64,000 bases of DNA from Acidipropionibacterium acidipropionici. Its GTDB lineage: Bacteria > Actinomycetota > Actinomycetes > Propionibacteriales > Propionibacteriaceae. The notes below the pieces were generated by a model. That model was not told where the DNA came from and did not search any database. It was given only the letters and a program-made list of their open reading frames with translations. The DNA is taken from the NCBI RefSeq assembly GCF_001441165.1, contig NZ_CP013126.1:3315551-3379550 (forward strand), in the 5' to 3' direction. How positions within the stretch are numbered: the first letter of the stretch is position 1; the number at the start of each line of letters is the position of its first letter. Shown here piece after piece: positions 51,817-59,845 of the stretch. The position numbers and the translations under genes were made by a program.

Positions 51817-52677
51817 ATGGCGGCAGCAGGTTGGTATCCCGATCCCGCCGGTGCGCCCGGCGTCTACCGGTGGTTCGACGGCAATGACTGGACCGACCAG
51901 ACCACCGGCTCCCCCGGCGGAGGTGGAGACGGTGGCAACGGTTCGGGCGGTGGACGAGGGCCCGGCAGGATCATCCTGGGCGGGATCGTCGTCGTGCTGC
52001 TGGGCGCCCTGGTGGTGTGGCTGGTGCTGCGACAGAACGACGACAACGGCTCTTACACCCAGCCCGACAACAACTCCTCGACGCCGACGGTCTCGGCGTG
52101 GAATGAGAAGTCGAAGACCCCGAGCGCCGGCTCGTCGACCGTCAAGTGCCCTCAGGGCACCACCTCTCAGGCCTCCCCCACCTCCGACGGCCGGTTGCAC
52201 TCCGGCGACATCTCGGTGGCGCGGATCTCGGACTGGGAGGATCAGAACCTCATCATGCCGTGGGTCCGCCAGATCAATTCTCAGACCGACACCGTCTACA
52301 CCGGAAACCCGGGCTGGATGAGCGTCTCGGGGGTCGGTCAGCTGGCCACCGCCGACGGCTTCTCCAACACGAAGGACGCGGCCAGGATGATGACCGAGTG
52401 CTTCGCGAGTTCCCAGTACTACTCCGGGTTCACCGGTTCGAAGGTGATCTCGCAGAAGGAGTTCGACCGCAACGGCCACGCCGGCTGGTGGATCCGTTCG
52501 GAGATCTACGTGTCGATGAGCAATCTGCCCCAGGTGAAGGGGGATGTGGTCGACGTCGTGGTGATGAACACCGGGCGCAGCGACTTCTTCGGGGTCTACT
52601 TCAACTCCGCCACCATCGGCGACTCGGCCCGGCAGAAGCTGGTCGACCGGGCTCGGGAGTCCATTCAGGTCGGCTGA
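51817..52677 (+). CDS. DUF2510 single-pass membrane protein
   Basis: A 286-aa protein with an N-terminal DUF2510 module (AAGWYPDPAGAPGVYRWFDG, NDWTDQ), a Gly-rich linker and one transmembrane helix (about residues 50-70). It then has a Ser/Thr-rich spacer and an outer domain of about 170 residues with two cysteines (VKCPQGT and MMTECFASS). The tail domain has no motif I recognise. DUF2510 is a short cytoplasmic module common in actinobacterial membrane proteins. It is divergent from glnA2. No function can be assigned. Confidence 0.83.
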   Translation: MAAAGWYPDPAGAPGVYRWFDGNDWTDQTTGSPGGGGDGGNGSGGGRGPGRIILGGIVVVLLGALVVWLVLRQNDDNGSYTQPDNNSSTPTVSAWNEKSKTPSAGSSTVKCPQGTTSQASPTSDGRLHSGDISVARISDWEDQNLIMPWVRQINSQTDTVYTGNPGWMSVSGVGQLATADGFSNTKDAARMMTECFASSQYYSGFTGSKVISQKEFDRNGHAGWWIRSEIYVSMSNLPQVKGDVVDVVVMNTGRSDFFGVYFNSATIGDSARQKLVDRARESIQVG

Positions 52678-52710
52678 GCCGGGTCTGACGGGCGGACTAC
52701 AGCGGGATCG

Positions 52711-52716
52711 TAGAAT
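52711..52716 (+). promoter_or_regulatory. -10 box of map, probably leaderless
   Basis: TAGAAT ends 8 nt before the GTG at 52725 and 2 nt before another GTG at 52719, which would then be at or before the transcript start. This supports 52725 as the start. Confidence 0.4.
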
Positions 52717-52724
52717 CGGTGGCT

Positions 52725-53579
52725 GTGACTGCCATCGAACCGTATCCCGTGAGCCCCCGCCTGTCCGTCCCCCAGCACATCGCCCGACCGCCCTATGTGG
52801 GGCTCGGCGACGTCGCCGAGGACTACCAGGGGTCGCATGTCCAGACCCCCGAGGTCGTCGAGGCCATGAAGGAGGCGGGACGGATCGCCTGCGGCGCGAT
52901 GCACGAGGCCGGTAAGGCCGTGGCCCCCGGCGTCACCACCGACCAGCTCGACCGGATCGCCCACGAGTACATGTGCGACCACGGCGCCTACCCCTCCAGC
53001 CTGGACTACCGGGACTACCCCAAGTCCATCTGCACGTCGGTGAACGAGGTGATCTGCCACGGCATCCCCGACGCCCGCCCGCTTGAGGACGGCGACATCG
53101 TCAAGATCGACGTCACCGCCTACAAGAACGGCGTCCACGGCGACAACTGCTACACATTCCTGTGCGGCGACGTCGACCAGGCCTCCCGCGATCTGGTGAC
53201 CCACACCCAGGAGTCCATGAACCGGGCCATCAAGGCCGTGAAGCCCGGCCGCTCCATCTCCATCATCGGGCGGATCATCGAGAACTACGCCAAGCGTTTC
53301 GGCTACGGCGTCGTCCACGACTACACCGGCCACGGCGTCCACACCGCCTTCCACTCCGGCCTCATCGTCTTCCACTACGACGAGCCCCGCTACGACGTCA
53401 CCCTGGAGGAGGGCATGACGCTGACCATCGAGCCGATGCTCACCCTGGGCGATTACCACTCCCACCAGTGGGATGACGGCTGGACGGTCATCACGAATGA
53501 CGGCTCTCGCTGCGCCCAGTTCGAGCAGACCATGGTGATCCGCGCGGACGGCGCCGAGATCCTCACCACCCTGGACTGA
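52725..53579 (+). CDS. map: Methionine aminopeptidase type I
   Basis: A 284-aa metallopeptidase removing N-terminal Met from nascent proteins. The five metal ligands are in KIDVTAYKNGVHGDNC (two Asp), TGHGVHTAFH (His), TIEPML (Glu) and QFEQTM (Glu). The N-terminal 40 residues have the type Ic linker-like extension seen in actinobacterial MetAP with a Pro-rich segment. The start is uncertain by two codons (GTG at 52719 or 52725). A long perfect hairpin follows the stop. Confidence 0.93.
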   Translation: MTAIEPYPVSPRLSVPQHIARPPYVGLGDVAEDYQGSHVQTPEVVEAMKEAGRIACGAMHEAGKAVAPGVTTDQLDRIAHEYMCDHGAYPSSLDYRDYPKSICTSVNEVICHGIPDARPLEDGDIVKIDVTAYKNGVHGDNCYTFLCGDVDQASRDLVTHTQESMNRAIKAVKPGRSISIIGRIIENYAKRFGYGVVHDYTGHGVHTAFHSGLIVFHYDEPRYDVTLEEGMTLTIEPMLTLGDYHSHQWDDGWTVITNDGSRCAQFEQTMVIRADGAEILTTLD

Positions 53580-53607
53580 TTCCTCCAGCCCCAGCCGCAT
53601 CCACTTC

Positions 53608-53665
53608 GGCAGTGAGTTTTCACTTCGGCAGCGGAATACCGCTGCCGAAGTGAAAACTCACTGCC
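53608..53665. terminator. 26-bp perfect hairpin between map and corA
   Basis: 53608-53633 and 53640-53665 are exact reverse complements with a 6-nt loop. Inside one arm the string cacttcggcag occurs twice (53602 and 53621), and the arm also carries tttt, so it can terminate in both directions. It lies 28 bp after the map stop. Confidence 0.75.
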
Positions 53666-53703
53666 AGAGTCGAACACAAGACCCCGATCCGAGGAGGCAG
53701 GCG

Positions 53704-54798
53704 ATGACCGAGCACCAGAACGGCAAGGAGCTGTCCCGCCGATTCATGGACCGGATCGGCCGTCGCGAACGGGAACCCGCCGCAGCGCGTCCTCCCCATC
53801 CCTCGGTCACCACCACCAGGGTCGAGGGGGATGATCTGCAGACCTCCCACGCCACCGGGCCGGACCTGTGCCAGGACGAGGTGGACAAGGCGCTGGGCTT
53901 CGCCGAGCGGGACTCGCAGCGTCTGGCGATCATCGAGTACGACCACCCCACCCCCGACCAGATCCTCCATCTGGCCAGCGAATGGGAGCTCCATCCGCTG
54001 CTCGTCGAGGACCTCCTCAAGGCCGGGCAGCGTCCGAAGCTGGAGCGCTACCGGGAGGTGCTCTTCGTGGTGACCCGGTTGGCCACCTATCTGGATGCGC
54101 AGGAGGACGTCGAGGTCACCGAGTTTCACGTGCTCTCGCGTCACAACGCCGTCGTCATCATCCGGCAGGGACGCACCAGGGAGCCGATCGAGTCCTTCGG
54201 CGAGATCACCCACTCTCCCAAGCTGCTGCAGTTCGGCACGGAGGGCATCCTCTACTCATTCCTCGACCTGGCCGTGGACGGATACATGCGCGTGCTGCGC
54301 GGCGTCGAGGTGGACCGCGAGCAGATCGAACGCCAGGTCTTCGACGGCGATCCGAGCGTCACCGAGCGCATCTACCGCCTCAACCGGGAGATCATCGACC
54401 TCCAGCAGGCCGCCGGTCCGCTGCGCGAGGTGCTCTCCGATCTCCACGGGGGGTTCAGCAAGTACCGCACCCAGGAGGAGCTGCAGACCTACCTGCAGGA
54501 CGTCGACGACCACCTGGCACGGGTCAACACCCGCATCGACGATCTGCGCTCGGGCATGAATCAGATCCTCGACGTCAATTCGATTCTGGTGACCCAGCAG
54601 CAGAACGAGGATATGAAGAAGATCTCGGGATGGGCTGCGGTGGTGGTCGGGCCCACCCTCATCGGCTCCATCTACGGCATGAATTTCGACGTGATGCCCG
54701 AACTCCACTGGCGGTTCGGCTACGTTTATTCGCTGGTGCTGATGGTGGTCGTCGCCGCGGTGATCTGGCTGTTCTTCAAACGCAAGAAGTGGATGTGA
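53704..54798 (+). CDS. corA: CorA-family magnesium/cobalt transporter
   Basis: A 364-aa membrane transporter. A large N-terminal cytoplasmic domain (1-300) with long helices is followed by two C-terminal transmembrane helices. The first ends in the selectivity motif YGMNFDVMPEL. A basic C-terminus (KRKKWM) follows the second helix. CorA forms a pentamer that imports Mg2+ (and Co2+/Ni2+). GAGGAGG precedes the ATG at 53704. It converges on the unknown membrane gene, 4 bp apart. Confidence 0.93.
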   Translation: MTEHQNGKELSRRFMDRIGRREREPAAARPPHPSVTTTRVEGDDLQTSHATGPDLCQDEVDKALGFAERDSQRLAIIEYDHPTPDQILHLASEWELHPLLVEDLLKAGQRPKLERYREVLFVVTRLATYLDAQEDVEVTEFHVLSRHNAVVIIRQGRTREPIESFGEITHSPKLLQFGTEGILYSFLDLAVDGYMRVLRGVEVDREQIERQVFDGDPSVTERIYRLNREIIDLQQAAGPLREVLSDLHGGFSKYRTQEELQTYLQDVDDHLARVNTRIDDLRSGMNQILDVNSILVTQQQNEDMKKISGWAAVVVGPTLIGSIYGMNFDVMPELHWRFGYVYSLVLMVVVAAVIWLFFKRKKWM

Positions 54799-54802
54799 GG
54801 GC

Positions 54803-56101
54803 TCACCTCTCACCGATATTGTCGGCGATCCACTGATCGGACAGTTCGGCTCCCTTGGCGGCATTGAGGGTGACGTCGACCTTGAGCCGGTTGCCCCGGA
54901 CCCTGGCCCGGCACACCAGTTCCAGGTCCCGTTCCTCGCAGGCCTTGAGCACCTCGATGAAGTGCGCCCCGCTGGCATCGGTGAGCTCCCCGGCCTCGTG
55001 GCCGTCGATCCGCACCCCGACGACGTCGCGGCTGGTCCGAGCGCCCTTGCGGGTGAACCGGTACAGCCGGGCGGCCGCGGAGGCCTCCGGGCGTCCGTCG
55101 AGCACCTGCATGAGCTCGTCGAGGTGGTCCTGCCCCCGGGTCACCTGAATCTTCGAGCCCGGCGGCAGCAGGACGAACCCGGGCCCGCGCACCTGCTCGG
55201 GAGGCAGGATCTGATCGACCGGCGGCAGCCACGCCCGCACCCGGCAGGCGGGCTTGGAGCCCACCCCCAGACGGGCACTCGCCCTGACGGTCAGGCTGCG
55301 GCCCAGCCGGGCAAGCTCCTCGAGCACCTCGCCGTGGCTGCCGCACTGCTCGGCGCCCAGCCAGGCGATCTGGGCGTCGTGGATGAAGATCCCGAAGATG
55401 CCGCGCCCGGTGGGGAAGATCTCGGCCTCCAGGCCGGTCAGGGTGCGCTGACGCGAGTCGTCGGGCGGCCGGCCCTCCGGGTAGAGGGCGGCCAGCTCGT
55501 CGACGAAGAAATCGGCGCGGACGGCGTCCACGGCCTGGGCGGCATCCCCCCAGGGCGCCATGGGCACCGGGACGGGGAAGGCCCGCGGCGCCCCGGCCAG
55601 CTCCGGGGAGGCGTCGGCGAAGTCATGGGGAAGCAGCACGTAGCCCTTGTACCGGCTGGTCAGCTCCCCCTCGACCAGCAGATGGTCGACGCCGTGGCGG
55701 CGCATCTCGGAGACCACGGCGGTTCCGGTGCGGTACGGCAGCTCACCGACCCTCCGGCCACGCGCCAGGACCGAGATACGTCGCCGCCGGCGGTCGGGGT
55801 CGGCGACGAGCTCGAATCGCGTCGCATCGGCCACCTCGGAGGGCACGTCGGCGCCGGACTCCACCACGATCTCGCTCACCGAACCGGCGCCGCGGCGCTC
55901 CAGCCCGCCGCCCAGCTCCCAGGTCATCGCCCCGGTGCGACGCCGGGTGATCTCGCGGGCCGCCGCACCCAGTGCGCGGATCACCACGACGCCGGCCACC
56001 CCGGCGGCCAGAATCCAGCCGATGCCGAGCCCCGGATTCGTCACCGCGACGACGATCACGATGGCGACCCAGATGAGGGTGGCGATCGAACTCCTGGTCA
56101 T
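54803..56101 (-). CDS. Membrane-anchored protein of unknown function
   Basis: A 432-aa protein with two close N-terminal hydrophobic helices (about residues 5-45) and a large soluble region with no motif I recognise. The soluble part contains repeated strand-rich blocks, such as RRRISVLARGRRVGELPYRT and VVGVRIDGHEAGELTDASGA, which both follow the pattern of a value-GxxVGxL strand pair. This suggests an internal duplication. A GGAGGATCG sequence precedes the ATG at 56101. It sits just downstream of rnpB on the same strand (68 bp from the RNA 3' end). Confidence 0.72.
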   Translation of the reverse strand: MTRSSIATLIWVAIVIVVAVTNPGLGIGWILAAGVAGVVVIRALGAAAREITRRRTGAMTWELGGGLERRGAGSVSEIVVESGADVPSEVADATRFELVADPDRRRRRISVLARGRRVGELPYRTGTAVVSEMRRHGVDHLLVEGELTSRYKGYVLLPHDFADASPELAGAPRAFPVPVPMAPWGDAAQAVDAVRADFFVDELAALYPEGRPPDDSRQRTLTGLEAEIFPTGRGIFGIFIHDAQIAWLGAEQCGSHGEVLEELARLGRSLTVRASARLGVGSKPACRVRAWLPPVDQILPPEQVRGPGFVLLPPGSKIQVTRGQDHLDELMQVLDGRPEASAAARLYRFTRKGARTSRDVVGVRIDGHEAGELTDASGAHFIEVLKACEERDLELVCRARVRGNRLKVDVTLNAAKGAELSDQWIADNIGER

Positions 56102-56168
56102 CGATCCTCCCTCGTCCTCGTCGACGTGACAGAACACCACGGTATCGACGCACCGATCAGCGATGGGG

Positions 56169-56548
56169 ACGAGCCACCCTATGAGCCGGGTTCTGTACCT
56201 CCTGGAGGCGGTGATCATCCATCTGTGAGCGCCGTTGCCGACGCCCTCCAGCCGAATGGCTGCGCGGCCTACCCGGATGCTCGGGCGGGCAGCCCTCGAA
56301 CGCATCCGCGACCTCTCGGTCTTCTTGGCCTTGCTCCGGGTGGGGTTTGCCGTGCCGTCACCGTCACCGGTGACGCGGTGGTCTCTTGCACCGCCGTTTC
56401 ACCCTTACCGGTCCGCGGACCGGCGGTCTGTTCTCTGTGGCACTGTCCCGCGGGTCACCCCGGGTGGGTGTTACCCACCACCCTGCCCTGTGGAGCCCGG
56501 ACTTTCCTCGGCAGCCGAAGCTGCCGCGATCACCCGGGTGGCTCGTCC
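56169..56548 (-). ncRNA. rnpB: RNase P RNA (type A)
   Basis: The catalytic RNA that matures tRNA 5' ends. The conserved core GAGGAAAGTCCGGGCTCC lies at 56509-56492 on the minus strand, followed by ACAGGGCAGGGTGG (P4 strand and J regions). GGTAAGGGTGAAACGGCGG lies mid-molecule, and the 3' part contains CCCGGCTCATAGGGTGGC. The 5' (ggacgagccaccc) and 3' (gggtggctcgtcc) ends are complementary and form helix P1, which sets the borders to within a few bases. Length is about 380 nt, normal for an actinobacterial type A RNA. The promoter overlaps the stop of the upstream zinc-ribbon gene. Confidence 0.95.
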
Positions 56549-56556
56549 AGCGGGAG

Positions 56557-56562
56557 AGTCTA
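56557..56562 (-). promoter_or_regulatory. rnpB -10 box overlapping upstream stop codon
   Basis: TAGACT on the minus strand, whose first three bases are the TAG stop of the zinc-ribbon gene, ends 8 nt before the inferred 5' end of rnpB. Confidence 0.5.
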
Positions 56563-57300
56563 CAGCCCGGACTCGGCCGTCCGCACCAGGATCCGGTCGC
56601 ACTCCTCGCAGCGCACCACCTCGTCGTCGCCGGCGGCGGCGATCTCGCGCATCTGGGCGGCGTTGACGGTCAGCCCGCAGGACTCGCAGACTCCCCGGTG
56701 AAGCTTGCCGGCACCGATCCCCGTCTTCTCGTGGAGCATGTCGTAGAGCTTCAGCAGATCGGCGGGCACCCCGGCCGCCTGGGCGCGGCGCTGCTCGGTG
56801 AGTTGGGCGATGTCGCGATCGGCTTCGGCGAGCCCGGCGTCGCGGGCGGCCAGGACGGTGCGGATGTGGTCGTCCAGTTCGAGCCGGTGCCGGTCGGCGT
56901 CGGCGTGGGCCTTGTCGGCGTCCTCCCTCTTCTGCATCACCTCGAGTTGTGAGTCCTCAAGGTCGGAGATGCGCCGCTTGAGGTGCTCGATCTCCTCGGT
57001 GAGGCTCTTGAGGGCCTTGTGATCGGAGAGAGTTCCGGCCTCCACGGTGGCCTCGTTGCGCGTCAGCCGCGCCCTGGCGGGCTCCAGATCGTGCTCGATC
57101 CGCGCCTCCTCCTCGGCGACGTCCGAGGCCTCGGTGGCGAGTTTGACGACCTCCTCGGCCAGTTCGCGGCGCTGGACCGCGAGATCCTTCAGCTCGGCGA
57201 GTTCGGGCAGGTTGGCGCGACGGTGCGTCGCCTGGGCGAGCTGCCGGTCGGTCTCGGCGACGTCGAGCAGTCGCCACTGCTCCTGCGGTGCGGCTTTCAC
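56560..57300 (-). CDS. Coiled-coil zinc-ribbon protein (Rv2229c-like)
   Basis: A 246-aa protein. Residues about 15-190 are a long antiparallel coiled coil rich in Glu/Ala/Leu/Arg. The C-terminal 50 residues are a C4-type zinc ribbon with CESCG and CEECD. The family (DUF164-like, C4-type zinc ribbon) is conserved in actinobacteria next to Nif3 and rnpB and has no settled function; nucleic-acid binding is plausible. GTG at 57300 follows GGAGGG. The TAG stop is part of the rnpB promoter. Confidence 0.9.
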   Translation of the reverse strand: MKAAPQEQWRLLDVAETDRQLAQATHRRANLPELAELKDLAVQRRELAEEVVKLATEASDVAEEEARIEHDLEPARARLTRNEATVEAGTLSDHKALKSLTEEIEHLKRRISDLEDSQLEVMQKREDADKAHADADRHRLELDDHIRTVLAARDAGLAEADRDIAQLTEQRRAQAAGVPADLLKLYDMLHEKTGIGAGKLHRGVCESCGLTVNAAQMREIAAAGDDEVVRCEECDRILVRTAESGL

Positions 57301-57556
57301 AGGGTCCGACCCTCCTTGCGACCGGTCCTGAACCGGTCTCTGCGATGGATTTGTGCCTCTCAGCCTAGCCTCTGGCGCGTGGCCGGATCGCATCCGGCGC
57401 TCGACCCCGGAGCCGTGTTACAGGAGTGTGACGGCGGTGGACAGGCGGAGGACGCCCGGTTCACATTCGTATCGTGCGAGTAACGGACCGCGACCAGGCC
57501 ACGGCCCTGATCCGTCCCCGGAGACACCGGGGACGATCGGCGGAAGGACGGCGAGG

Positions 57557-58930
57557 GTGTCACTCACGCGAACCGAAACTGCACAACAGGGCGCGGCTGC
57601 CGCGTCCTCCAGTTCCCCCGGGCTCCACCGGCAGCTGCGCCTTCATTCGGTGCTCGCCTTCGGACTGGCCTACCTGGCCCCCATCATCGTGCTGGGGACC
57701 TTCGGCGTCATCTCCGAGAAGTCCCACGGCGGCACCGCGGGCTCCTACCTCATCGCCCTGATCGCGATGCTGCTGACCGCCACCAGCTACGGCCGTCTGG
57801 CCCGAGAGATCCCGATGGCCGGTTCGGCCTACACCTATGTGCGGCGGACGGTCAGCGACCACCTCGGATTCCTGGTCGGCTGGGGGTCGATGCTCGACTA
57901 CGTCTTCATCCCGATGGTCATCTGGCTCATCGGCGCCTCATACCTCAACGCCCAGTTCCCGGCCGTGCCCGACTGGGTCTGGATCCTCATCTTCATCGTC
58001 TCCACGACGGCGCTGAACATCCTCGGGATCAAGGTCGCCGACAAGGCGAACCTCGTTCTGCTGGCCATCGAGGTGCTTGTCATCGCGCTGTTCACGATCT
58101 TCGCGATCTACTCGGTGAGCCACCACGGTCACTCCCTGCTCAGCTCGGCCCCGCTCACCGGGAAACCCTTCAACGTCCTCGCGCTGTCGGCCGGGGCGGC
58201 GACCGCCGCCTACTCCTTCCTGGGATTCGACGCCGTGACCACGCTGACCGAGGAGACGGTCGATGCGAAGCGCACCATCCCCCGCGCCATCATGCTCACA
58301 GCGCTGGTGGGCGGCGGCATCTTCATCGTCTCCACCTACTTCACCGAGCTGGTGCACCCGCTGATCCATGTGGTCGACGTCGACTCGGCAGCCTTTGAGA
58401 TCGCCAAGGGGATCGGCGGCGCCCTCCTTTCGGCGGTCTTCCTGACCGGGCTGATCGTCGGCCAGTTCGCCTCCGGTATCGCCGCCCAGGCGTCGGCCTC
58501 CCGCCTCATGTATGCCATGGGCCGTGACGGAGTGCTCCCGCGCCGGCTCTTCGGAGTACTGGCGCCGCGCACCGGTACTCCGCGCAACGCCATCCTGGTG
58601 GTGGCCGCCGTCGGCCTCGTCGGCTGCTTCCTGGACGTCAGCACCTCGACATCATTCATCAACTTCGGCGCCTTCATCGCATTCGGGATGGTCAACGTCT
58701 CCGCGATCTTCCTGACCCGCCACCACGCCGCAGCCGGCACACACACCGGGCCGGTGGTCGGCTATCTGCTCCCGGGACTGGGGGTGCTCGTGGTCTTCTA
58801 CCTGCTCACCCAGCTCGACGCCCCGGCCCTGGTGGTCGGCGGAACCTGGCTGGTCATCGGCATCGGCATGCTCACCGCCCTGACCCACGGGTTCCACCGT
58901 CCCCCGCCGGACATGACCGACGCCGCATGA
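57557..58930 (+). CDS. APC-superfamily amino acid/polyamine permease
   Basis: A 457-aa transporter with 12 hydrophobic helices. The APC landmarks are HSVLAFGLAYLAPIIVLGTF in helix 1, PMAGSAYTYVRR before helix 3, SFLGFDAVTTLTEETVDAKR in helix 6 and ASRLMYAMGRDGVLP in helix 8. The last two resemble putrescine and GABA importers. The GTG at 57557 follows GGAAGGACGGCGAGG. The stop overlaps the nitrilase start by 4 bp, and the pair converges on gabT. A role in GABA or polyamine uptake is inferred from that context. Confidence 0.85.
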   Translation: MSLTRTETAQQGAAAASSSSPGLHRQLRLHSVLAFGLAYLAPIIVLGTFGVISEKSHGGTAGSYLIALIAMLLTATSYGRLAREIPMAGSAYTYVRRTVSDHLGFLVGWGSMLDYVFIPMVIWLIGASYLNAQFPAVPDWVWILIFIVSTTALNILGIKVADKANLVLLAIEVLVIALFTIFAIYSVSHHGHSLLSSAPLTGKPFNVLALSAGAATAAYSFLGFDAVTTLTEETVDAKRTIPRAIMLTALVGGGIFIVSTYFTELVHPLIHVVDVDSAAFEIAKGIGGALLSAVFLTGLIVGQFASGIAAQASASRLMYAMGRDGVLPRRLFGVLAPRTGTPRNAILVVAAVGLVGCFLDVSTSTSFINFGAFIAFGMVNVSAIFLTRHHAAAGTHTGPVVGYLLPGLGVLVVFYLLTQLDAPALVVGGTWLVIGIGMLTALTHGFHRPPPDMTDAA

Positions 58931-59799
58931 GTGAGCGTCACGAGCTGACGGTGGTCGGCGTCCAGGCGACGCCGACCGCCATCGGCACGCCACTGGAGAG
59001 CTTCCGGGCCTCCTGCCGCCAGGTCCTCGCTGAGCACCCGGACGCCGGGATGCTCGTGTGGCCCGAGATGCACCTGTTCGCCGACGGGATCCCGGACAGG
59101 GCCCGCACCACGGCCCTGCGCGCCGCTGCGGAACCCCTGGACGGCCCGCAGGTGGCCGGGCTGGCCCGGATCGCCGCCGATCTCGGCGTCTGGCTGATCC
59201 CCGGCTCCGTGTGCGAGCTCGGGGACGACGGCGAGCTGTTCAACACCGCGGTGGTGATGTCCCCCGACGGCGAGCCGGCGGCGAGCTACCGCAAGATCTT
59301 CCCGTGGCGGCCCACCGAGCCCTGGACCCCCGGGGACCGACTGTGCGTCTTCGACATCGACGGCGTGGGCCGGTTCGGCCTGTGCATCTGTTTCGACTCG
59401 TGGTTCCCGGAGGTCTCGCGCAATCTCGCCTGGTTGGGCGCCGAGACCATCATCAACGTCGTCAAGACCACCACCGCCGACCGGCCCCAGGAGCTGGTGA
59501 TCGCCCGGGCCAACGCCATCACCCAGCAGGTGAACTTCCTGTCCGTCAACGCCGCCGCGCCGGTCGGGACCGGGTGCTCGGCGGCCTTCGGGCCCCAGGG
59601 GGAGCCCCTGGGCCATCTCGACGACAGTCGTCCCGGAACCATCAGAGTCGTGCTGTCGGGCGACGAGGTGCACCGGGTGCGTCGGCAGGGCACCGCGGGA
59701 GTCACCAGGCCGTGGGCCTTCTTCCGGCCCGGCGACCGGCCGGTCGACCTGCCCGCCTATCGCGGCTCCATCGACCCGACGACCTGGAATCGCGACTGA
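58927..59799 (+). CDS. Carbon-nitrogen hydrolase (nitrilase superfamily)
   Basis: A 290-aa amidase-like enzyme. The catalytic triad is Glu in VWPEMHLF, Lys in YRKIFPW and Cys in CICFDSWFPE; a second Glu is in the RPTEPW loop. The Cys-Phe-Asp-Ser-Trp-Phe-Pro-Glu motif recalls aliphatic amidase or omega-amidase relatives. The substrate is unknown. Translational coupling to an APC permease and proximity to gabT suggest a small amide or amino acid catabolic unit. Confidence 0.86.
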   Translation: MSERHELTVVGVQATPTAIGTPLESFRASCRQVLAEHPDAGMLVWPEMHLFADGIPDRARTTALRAAAEPLDGPQVAGLARIAADLGVWLIPGSVCELGDDGELFNTAVVMSPDGEPAASYRKIFPWRPTEPWTPGDRLCVFDIDGVGRFGLCICFDSWFPEVSRNLAWLGAETIINVVKTTTADRPQELVIARANAITQQVNFLSVNAAAPVGTGCSAAFGPQGEPLGHLDDSRPGTIRVVLSGDEVHRVRRQGTAGVTRPWAFFRPGDRPVDLPAYRGSIDPTTWNRD

Positions 59800-59829
59800 C
59801 CCGCCCCGGATCGCTCCGGAGCGGGTCAG
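59796..59829. terminator. Hairpin terminator between nitrilase gene and gabT
   Basis: ctgacccgc/gcgggtcag (59796-59804, 59821-59829) with an inner ccgga/tccgg stem. It overlaps the nitrilase stop codon and lies 17 bp from the gabT stop, so it can terminate both convergent genes. Confidence 0.65.
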
Positions 59830-59845
59830 GGCGTGAGCGGGCCGA

